Shown here one piece after another: positions 57,745 through 64,000 of a stretch of 64,000 bases of DNA. A model generated the notes under the pieces. The model ran no database searches, was not told the origin of the DNA, and worked only from the letters and a program-made list of their open reading frames with translations. A program made the translations under genes and the position numbers. Source of the DNA: Maribacter algarum (ex Zhang et al. 2020) (lineage in GTDB: Bacteria; Bacteroidota; Bacteroidia; Flavobacteriales; Flavobacteriaceae); assembly GCF_005885635.1 (NCBI RefSeq), contig NZ_VATY01000004.1, forward strand, positions 62,001 to 126,000, read 5' to 3'. Positions within the stretch are counted from its first letter, which is position 1. Each line of letters opens with the position of its first letter.

Positions 57745-60700
57745 ATGATTCACTTTTTCGGGGAGCTCAGCAACAAAGTTTTTGCAGTACAAACCCCTCA
57801 AGAACTTTCTCAGGAAGACACAAAAAAATTAACATGGTTATTCGGCAACCTATCTCAAATCAACGCAGCGTCTCTAGACGCTTTTTTTATTGGTCCACGT
57901 GCGGCCATGATTACACCATGGAGTACCAATGCCTCAGAAATTACCCAAAACATGGGCATTTCAGGTATCGTACGAATTGAAGAGTTTAAAAGCGTTGAAG
58001 AGAACTTTAGCGATTTCGACCCGATGATTTCGCAAAAATATAATGGGTTAACACAAGATATTTATACCATTGACGTAAAACCTGAGTCCATTTTGGAGAT
58101 TGATAATGTAGCCTCCTATAACAAACAAGAAGGTTTAGCGTTGAGTGATGATGAAGTAGACTATTTGAATTCACTTTCCGAGAAAATGGGTCGTAAACTG
58201 ACCGATTCCGAAGTCTTTGGTTTTAGTCAAGTGAACTCTGAGCACTGTCGCCATAAAATATTCAATGGCACCTTTGTAATCGACGGAGAAGAAAAACCAA
58301 CATCGCTGTTTAAATTAATCAAAGAGACTTCAAAGCAACACCCGAACGATATTGTTTCCGCCTATAAAGACAATGTGGCCTTTGTAAAAGGTCCGAAAGT
58401 GGTGCAATTTGCGCCCCAAAGAGCTGATATTCCAGACTTCTACCAAGAAGAAGAATTTGTATCGGTGATTTCCTTAAAAGCAGAAACCCACAACTTTCCT
58501 ACCACTGTAGAGCCCTTCAATGGCGCCGCAACCGGTTCAGGAGGAGAAATACGAGACCGACTGGCTGGTGGAAAAGGTTCGTTGCCGCTGGCAGGTACTG
58601 CAGTATATATGACGGCCTATTCAAGACTTGAAGCCGAAAGACCATGGGAAAACGGTATGCCAGCCCGAGAATGGCTCTACCAAACCCCCATGGATATTTT
58701 AATAAAGGCATCCAACGGAGCATCCGATTTCGGGAATAAATTCGGACAGCCCTTAATTACAGGTTCAGTGTTGACCTTTGAACATGCCGAAGAAGATAGA
58801 CGGGTGGCGTACGACAAAGTCATTATGCAAGCGGGTGGCATCGGCTACGGCAAAGCAGACCAAGCGCTTAAAGACAAACCTGAAACAGGAGATAAAATCG
58901 TCATTCTGGGCGGTGACAACTACCGCATTGGAATGGGCGGTGCAGCCGTTTCCAGTGCCGATACTGGCGAATTTAGTTCATCTATTGAATTGAATGCGGT
59001 ACAACGTTCGAATCCTGAAATGCAGAAAAGAGCCGCCAATGCTATTCGTGGTATGGTAGAGAGCGATGTGAATCCCATCGTGTCTATTCATGACCATGGT
59101 GCAGGCGGACATCTCAATTGCCTTTCCGAATTGGTGGAAGAAACAGGTGGAAAAATAGATTTGGACAAACTCCCCGTCGGTGACCCTACTCTGTCCGCAA
59201 AAGAAATTATTGGAAATGAATCTCAAGAACGTATGGGCTTGGTCATCGGAAAAGACGATGCTGCTTTACTTGGTAGAATCGCAGAGCGCGAACGTTCACC
59301 GATGTATGAAGTCGGAGATGTAACAGGAGACGACCGTTTTACTTTCGAATCAAGTACCACAGGTGAAAAACCAATGGATGTGAATCTTTCGGATATCTTC
59401 GGAAGCTCCCCTAAAACCATATTGACCGATAAAACGGTAGAAAGAACCTATGCAGACGCTGAATATTCGCTGGAATTCTTCCATGTCTATTTGGAGCAAG
59501 TATTGCAATTGGAAGCCGTTGCCTGTAAAGATTGGCTTACCAACAAAGTCGATAGATGTGTTGGTGGTCGCGTTGCCAAGCAGCAATGTGCAGGGCCTTT
59601 ACAATTGCCTTTGAACAATGTCGGTGTGATGGCTTTAGACTTTAAAGGAAAAGAAGGCATCGCTACCAGTATCGGCCACTCCCCCATTTCAGGACTCATT
59701 GACCCATCCGCAGGAAGTAAAAACAGTATTGCGGAAGCCTTGACTAATATCATCTGGGCACCTTTGAAAGACGGATTACAATCCGTTTCCCTCTCCGCCA
59801 ACTGGATGTGGCCATGCAAGAACGAAGGTGAAGATGCCAGACTCTACGAAGCGGTACAAGCCATTTCAGATTTTGCCATTAATCTTGGCATCAACGTTCC
59901 AACAGGAAAGGATTCCCTTTCCATGAAACAGAAGTATAAAGATGGGGATGTAATTAGTCCAGGTACGGTGATAATTTCCGCTGCCGGAAATTGCAATGAT
60001 ATCACCAAAGTAGTAGAACCAGTTCTCCGAAAAGATGGAGGCAACATCTACTATATCAACCTCAGCAAAGATGATTATAAGTTAGGTGGAAGTTCTTTCG
60101 GACAGGTTTTAAATGCCGTTGGAAGTGAAGCACCGACCATAAAAGACGGTTCCAATTTCAAAAAGGTATTTAATTTAATTCAAACTTTAATTAAAGACAA
60201 TCAAATTACTGGTGGACACGATGTTGCATCAGGAGGATTAATTACTACTTTATTGGAATTATGCTTCGCAGATACTGATTTAGGAGCTGAATTGGACCTT
60301 TCCAATTTGGGGGAAGAGGACACCATAAAACTCTTATTTTCTGAGAATGCGGGAATCGTTTTTCAATCCAAAGATGCTTCTATTGAAGCGACATTGGCCA
60401 AAGCAAATATCGATTTCAAAAAAATCGGAAAGGTAGTTTCCGAGTCCACACTAACCATCAGAAATGGAGGTATGGAAATGGGATTAAATGTTTCTTCGCT
60501 ACGAGATACTTGGTTCAAGACTTCTTATTTGCTAGATAATAAACAAACAGCAAATGGTTTGGCGAAAGATAGGTTTGAGAATTATAAGGAACAGGCTTTA
60601 CAATACGAGTTTCCTAAGAACTTTACGGGACGCATCTCGACTCCGCTCGATGTGACAGATAGGCCGAAGGCAGCCATCCTACGCGAAAAAGGAAGTAACT

Positions 60701-61410
60701 CCGAGCGCGAAATGGCAAATGCCATGTACTTGGCAGGATTTGATGTAAAGGATGTCCATATGACGGATTTGATATCTGGAAGGGAAACTTTGGAAGACAT
60801 TCAATTCCTAGGTGCCGTTGGGGGCTTCTCGAACTCCGATGTACTCGGAAGTGCAAAAGGATGGGCAGGCGCTATCAAATACAATGAAAAGGCAAACAAA
60901 GTAATCAACGATTTCTTCGCACGACCTGACACCTTATCTATCGGAATATGTAACGGTTGCCAATTGTTTATGGAATTGGACCTCATCAATCCCGAGCACG
61001 AAACCCATGGAAAAATGACCTATAATGATTCCGGGAAGCATGAGAGCAATTTTACATCTGTTAAGGTTCAGGAAAACAATTCTGTAATGCTATCGAGTTT
61101 AGCAGGAACAACACTTGGTGTTTGGATATCCCACGGAGAAGGGAAGTTCAGTCTCCCACATTCCGAAGACAACTATGATATCGTTGCCAAATATGGCTAT
61201 GAAGGTTATCCTGCAAATCCGAATGGCAGTGATTTCAATACCGCTATGCTTTGCGATTCCACAGGAAGACACCTGGTCACCATGCCACATATCGAACGCT
61301 CCACATTCCCTTGGAACTGGGCTCACTACCCTGTCGATAGAAACGATGAAGTATCGCCTTGGTTGGAGGCTTTTGTGAATGCAAGAAATTGGGTGTTACA
61401 AACAAAATAA
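57745..61410 (+). CDS. purL: Phosphoribosylformylglycinamidine synthase, large single-chain form
   Basis: A 1221-residue FGAM synthase, fourth step of purine synthesis, with synthetase and glutaminase fused. Synthetase motifs: SEHCRHKIFNGTF, ETHNFPTTVEPFNGAATGSG and PTGKDSLSMKQKYKDG. The glutaminase begins near residue 973 (KAAILREKGSNSEREMA), has the nucleophile in GICNGCQLFMEL and ends with MPHIERSTFPWNW. Residues 963-971 (RISTPLDVT), in the linker just before the glutaminase, are encoded by a 26-bp sequence identical to an arm of the REP-like element at 49328. The reading frame is intact. Confidence 0.96.
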   Translation: MIHFFGELSNKVFAVQTPQELSQEDTKKLTWLFGNLSQINAASLDAFFIGPRAAMITPWSTNASEITQNMGISGIVRIEEFKSVEENFSDFDPMISQKYNGLTQDIYTIDVKPESILEIDNVASYNKQEGLALSDDEVDYLNSLSEKMGRKLTDSEVFGFSQVNSEHCRHKIFNGTFVIDGEEKPTSLFKLIKETSKQHPNDIVSAYKDNVAFVKGPKVVQFAPQRADIPDFYQEEEFVSVISLKAETHNFPTTVEPFNGAATGSGGEIRDRLAGGKGSLPLAGTAVYMTAYSRLEAERPWENGMPAREWLYQTPMDILIKASNGASDFGNKFGQPLITGSVLTFEHAEEDRRVAYDKVIMQAGGIGYGKADQALKDKPETGDKIVILGGDNYRIGMGGAAVSSADTGEFSSSIELNAVQRSNPEMQKRAANAIRGMVESDVNPIVSIHDHGAGGHLNCLSELVEETGGKIDLDKLPVGDPTLSAKEIIGNESQERMGLVIGKDDAALLGRIAERERSPMYEVGDVTGDDRFTFESSTTGEKPMDVNLSDIFGSSPKTILTDKTVERTYADAEYSLEFFHVYLEQVLQLEAVACKDWLTNKVDRCVGGRVAKQQCAGPLQLPLNNVGVMALDFKGKEGIATSIGHSPISGLIDPSAGSKNSIAEALTNIIWAPLKDGLQSVSLSANWMWPCKNEGEDARLYEAVQAISDFAINLGINVPTGKDSLSMKQKYKDGDVISPGTVIISAAGNCNDITKVVEPVLRKDGGNIYYINLSKDDYKLGGSSFGQVLNAVGSEAPTIKDGSNFKKVFNLIQTLIKDNQITGGHDVASGGLITTLLELCFADTDLGAELDLSNLGEEDTIKLLFSENAGIVFQSKDASIEATLAKANIDFKKIGKVVSESTLTIRNGGMEMGLNVSSLRDTWFKTSYLLDNKQTANGLAKDRFENYKEQALQYEFPKNFTGRISTPLDVTDRPKAAILREKGSNSEREMANAMYLAGFDVKDVHMTDLISGRETLEDIQFLGAVGGFSNSDVLGSAKGWAGAIKYNEKANKVINDFFARPDTLSIGICNGCQLFMELDLINPEHETHGKMTYNDSGKHESNFTSVKVQENNSVMLSSLAGTTLGVWISHGEGKFSLPHSEDNYDIVAKYGYEGYPANPNGSDFNTAMLCDSTGRHLVTMPHIERSTFPWNWAHYPVDRNDEVSPWLEAFVNARNWVLQTK
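60632..60657 (+). repeat. REP-like arm within purL
   Basis: 26 bp exactly identical, in inverse orientation, to 49328-49353. It encodes residues 963-971 of PurL, between the synthetase and glutaminase domains. Confidence 0.85.
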
Positions 61411-61441
61411 TAGGCCAACAGTAACCAGCTGTTGACCTATT
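61409..61441. terminator. Hairpin at the end of purL
   Basis: AATAGG-C-CAACAG / CTGTTG-A-CCTATT with a 7-nt loop; it begins in the purL stop codon. No long T-run, so a weak bidirectional terminator between purL and the convergent T9SS gene. Confidence 0.6.
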
Positions 61442-61470
61442 CGCCTAACTAAAATGAAAAACTTTACTTC

Positions 61471-64000
61471 TTATTTTATCATCAATCTTCCACTCCAAGT
61501 TTTATCCGTAGAGCTTTTTAGACTATAAAAGTATAATCCGGGAGGGAGTGATTTTCTATCTATGGTAATGGTATTTTGTCCAGAAAAGCTATCGCCTTCT
61601 AGGTGGTGTCCATTTAATCTTCTACCTGCTAAATTGAATAGTTCGAACGTATATTCTCCCGCTTGGTCTTCATAAAAGTAAAGCGTAGAAGTTGTCACTA
61701 AAGGGTTTGGATTAATTATCGCTTTATCGGTATCGGCATCCACAAATTTTGATACCTCAGCTTTATTATTAAAATCAATATTAGATAAGTCCATAGACTT
61801 CTCTTCAGCATACGAATTCTTCGCAACCAAATTAAACACTAGTGCTTTGATATCTGAAAAATCAGTTTCATTACCATCTTGGTCTTTAAAAACATTGTTT
61901 TTCAAATTGAATTCTTGTTCTTCTATGGTCAAAGTCACCACTGTAGAAAAAGATTCGCCATTACCCTTTAAAAGCTTTACTTCCAAGACACCTGTTCCGC
62001 TCGCTTCAAAACCTAGTTTATCGTAATCACTAAGATCCACGGCAGAAAATCTAGGACTCAGGGCACGGTAAACGCCAAGGTAATTTTCTGTGGTACCTTT
62101 TAAACTTATATTTCTTTCAATAGGATATCCATCGCCCATATATGGGCCTTCAGTTGGTAAAACCTCATAGGTCTCCACTACTGTACCATTTGAAGAGTCA
62201 TCTAGGCCCCATGGCGCATCCGCAACAAATAAATCATCTGGGGTATCGCCCAATCCTGCACTGATTCGGAAACCTAGATCAAATAGATTCCCTGTATCAA
62301 CAGATATCGTTTGCAAATACCCATTGACCACTGTCGTCAGTTCAATATTTTCGGTAGCGCTAGTTTCCGTTTTCTTCATACCACCTTCCATTCGCACATT
62401 CTTACTGTCATTGTTATTAACAAGGTTAAGTAAAACTTTCCCGTTTTGATAGCGAGCAGATTTCACAAAGACCGGAGGTGGTGGGGAAGCCGCATACCCA
62501 TCAATTGGACTATTCACCTCCAAAAGCGACAACACCTCTTCACCCAACAATAGCAAGTCGTCAATTGAGTTAGCCCAAATTTGAAAATTATAATAGAGCG
62601 CATCTTTTTTATAGGCATCTATATTCCAATGTGATTCAATAACAAATTGATTATTTGTGTTCAAACGCGCTGAAAATGTCAATGCAAACTCCAATTCTCC
62701 ATTGGGTTGTTTTATGATTGACTTTATAAAGTTCTGCTCACGCAGTTGAATCGATGATACCGACAATAGTTCTGCACCCAAGAAACGATCACAAATAAAC
62801 TTACTATGCTCATATACTTGATTCTCTGTTTTGATAACCATTAAGGCAGCCACCGAAGCATTATCTTTTAAATAATCGACAGAATAGATATCACTTGCAT
62901 TGGTAAGATCTAACAAATCAGCCGCTGATGATTCTATGATTTCACTTTCATCTATTACGCCCAAAGGTGTTAAAGCACTAAGTGAGATATTGTTTTTAGC
63001 TGTGGTGCCCTTCTTCATATAGGAAGCATTCTTCTTTACTCTTTTCGCGCTAGCACTATTAAATTCGTACCCTTCTTTAGCCCGCATATAGTTTCTTCTA
63101 CCAATCTGCTCTGCCAGGCGGTCATTACTTTCTAACCCACCACTATTCGCCGAAGAAGCGGTATAGGTCACAGGGCATTCACTAATGCCAGAACATGCTG
63201 GATCATCACAGTCTGCTAAGCCATCGCCATCGTCGTCCTTACCGTTTGAACAATCTTCTTGGGGAACGGGTGCGGTAGGACACCTTGCACCATCATTACT
63301 AGCACTTGCGGGACCATAAGCAAATATGTTGGACTTCATGTTGCCTTGTGCAACATTCTGAACTTCATTAATAATATATACCGAACCAGATTGATTTGCA
63401 GAAACATAAAAATTTCCGCTAGCGTCAAAATAAACCGCCCCATAGGTGTAATTCAATCCCGCCAAAATAGGTACCACACCTAAATCTTCCATGGCACCGG
63501 TTTCAGGTGTAATACGATAAAGTTTATTCGTATTCTTTTCTACAGAATACAATTTGTTATCAACGGCATTAAAAGCCCAGTCATGAATACTTATTTTTTG
63601 AGGTAGGTTTTGAGCACCCAGATATTTCAAATAATTATCAGATGAAGGATTCAAATCAATGGAATAGTATGTGGCACTGCCTGACCGAAAATAGTAAATA
63701 CCTTTAGAGTTGATGGCACCAACATATTTGTTACCTGTAGTCAATTCAGGTATGGTATAAGTTTCGGTAGCGAAGTCTTTCCCTATCCGAGTTATTGATT
63801 TAGACGGTTCAGAGCGATACCCCCATATATAACCGTCTGTGGGGTTGTAAGCCGTCGCATTTATCTTACCGGACACAATCTCTTCAGCTACTAAATAAGA
63901 CCTTCCTGATGCCAAGTCAATAGCATAAACGTCGGCATACTGAAAAAGATAAGCACTGTAATCACAATTAAAAGGTTCAGATTGTGCATTTAACTGGAAA
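61471..64000 (-). CDS. T9SS-secreted propeller protein (5' end beyond window)
   Basis: More than 840 residues; the frame stays open to the window edge, where it reads FQLNAQSEPFNCDYSAYLFQ, the end of a signal peptide and start of the mature chain. So only the first 15-25 codons are missing. The N-terminal region is YncE/DUF6923-like (NKYVGAINSKGIYYF, NKLYRITPETGAMEDLG). A Ca-binding-type segment NGKDDDGDGLADCDDPACSG and a large beta region follow. The C-terminal type A sorting domain (about the last 80 residues; NPNPLVTTSTLYFY, LPPGLYFYSL) directs type IX secretion. Confidence 0.88.
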   Translation of the reverse strand, partial: FQLNAQSEPFNCDYSAYLFQYADVYAIDLASGRSYLVAEEIVSGKINATAYNPTDGYIWGYRSEPSKSITRIGKDFATETYTIPELTTGNKYVGAINSKGIYYFRSGSATYYSIDLNPSSDNYLKYLGAQNLPQKISIHDWAFNAVDNKLYSVEKNTNKLYRITPETGAMEDLGVVPILAGLNYTYGAVYFDASGNFYVSANQSGSVYIINEVQNVAQGNMKSNIFAYGPASASNDGARCPTAPVPQEDCSNGKDDDGDGLADCDDPACSGISECPVTYTASSANSGGLESNDRLAEQIGRRNYMRAKEGYEFNSASAKRVKKNASYMKKGTTAKNNISLSALTPLGVIDESEIIESSAADLLDLTNASDIYSVDYLKDNASVAALMVIKTENQVYEHSKFICDRFLGAELLSVSSIQLREQNFIKSIIKQPNGELEFALTFSARLNTNNQFVIESHWNIDAYKKDALYYNFQIWANSIDDLLLLGEEVLSLLEVNSPIDGYAASPPPPVFVKSARYQNGKVLLNLVNNNDSKNVRMEGGMKKTETSATENIELTTVVNGYLQTISVDTGNLFDLGFRISAGLGDTPDDLFVADAPWGLDDSSNGTVVETYEVLPTEGPYMGDGYPIERNISLKGTTENYLGVYRALSPRFSAVDLSDYDKLGFEASGTGVLEVKLLKGNGESFSTVVTLTIEEQEFNLKNNVFKDQDGNETDFSDIKALVFNLVAKNSYAEEKSMDLSNIDFNNKAEVSKFVDADTDKAIINPNPLVTTSTLYFYEDQAGEYTFELFNLAGRRLNGHHLEGDSFSGQNTITIDRKSLPPGLYFYSLKSSTDKTWSGRLMIK

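Noticed and set aside
57711-57980. Open frame overlapping the start of purL
   Set aside because: Overlaps the conserved purL N-terminus in another frame; no recognised protein.
1-64000. CRISPR arrays, prophage or insertion sequences
   Set aside because: No regularly spaced repeats, transposase, integrase or phage structural genes were seen.

Overview
This window looks like chromosomal DNA of a low-GC Bacteroidota bacterium, most likely a marine-type Flavobacteriaceae. The signs are a type IX secretion C-terminal sorting domain, many lipoproteins with short lipoboxes, DUF4252 and DUF4199 proteins, a type B L31, a 950-residue CarB, a GlmU-family hexapeptide protein, YHYH and YwqK/MORN proteins, and TAnnTTTG-type -7 promoter boxes. 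I see no tRNA, rRNA, CRISPR, prophage or insertion sequence. The genus cannot be fixed from this sequence alone.

Layout. 1-3.9 kb: an MscS channel, then an ECF sigma/anti-sigma operon carrying three DUF4252 proteins (minus strand). 4.2-9.0 kb: three tandem paralogous S41 protease lipoproteins, with a possible sigma-54 promoter and palindromic activator site upstream. 9.1-15.3 kb: a cobalamin uptake locus. A B12 riboswitch precedes a BtuB-like receptor and a BtuG-like propeller lipoprotein, and a BtuF/C/D-like ABC transporter diverges from them. 15.3-21.9 kb: rmuC, a thioesterase, and the oxidative pentose phosphate genes pgl, zwf and gnd. 22-37 kb: housekeeping genes (carB, rpmH, a lytic transglycosylase, mtaB, a GlmU-family gene, rpmE2, a GT2 glycosyltransferase, a phosphosugar mutase, an MsbA-like exporter). 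37.3-39.4 kb: a second ECF sigma operon.

39.4-48.0 kb is the most unusual region. It is a long minus-strand array of envelope proteins headed by a third ECF sigma factor, a small membrane anti-sigma-like protein and a membrane-anchored Spy/CnrX-like protein. An EF-hand protein, two copies of a YHYH-MORN-SCO lipoprotein cassette, a lipoprotein sulfatase between them, and an Asp-box propeller follow. Three near-identical promoter-like motifs (CAAG-N17-ATCTAAA) lie just upstream of the anti-sigma, EF-hand and first YHYH genes, so a dedicated ECF regulon is likely. The intact SCO copper-ligand residues and the CnrYXH-like control trio suggest a metal-responsive, probably copper-linked, envelope system. 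That function is inference.

48.1-64 kb: rsmB, a REP-like hairpin, an M20 amidohydrolase, hydrolases and beta-lactamase-fold proteins, an ArsR-SRPBCC pair with two visible operator-like repeats, purL, and a T9SS-secreted protein whose 5' end runs off the right edge. A 26-bp arm of the REP-like hairpin recurs exactly inside the purL coding sequence, in frame, where it encodes part of the linker before the glutaminase domain.
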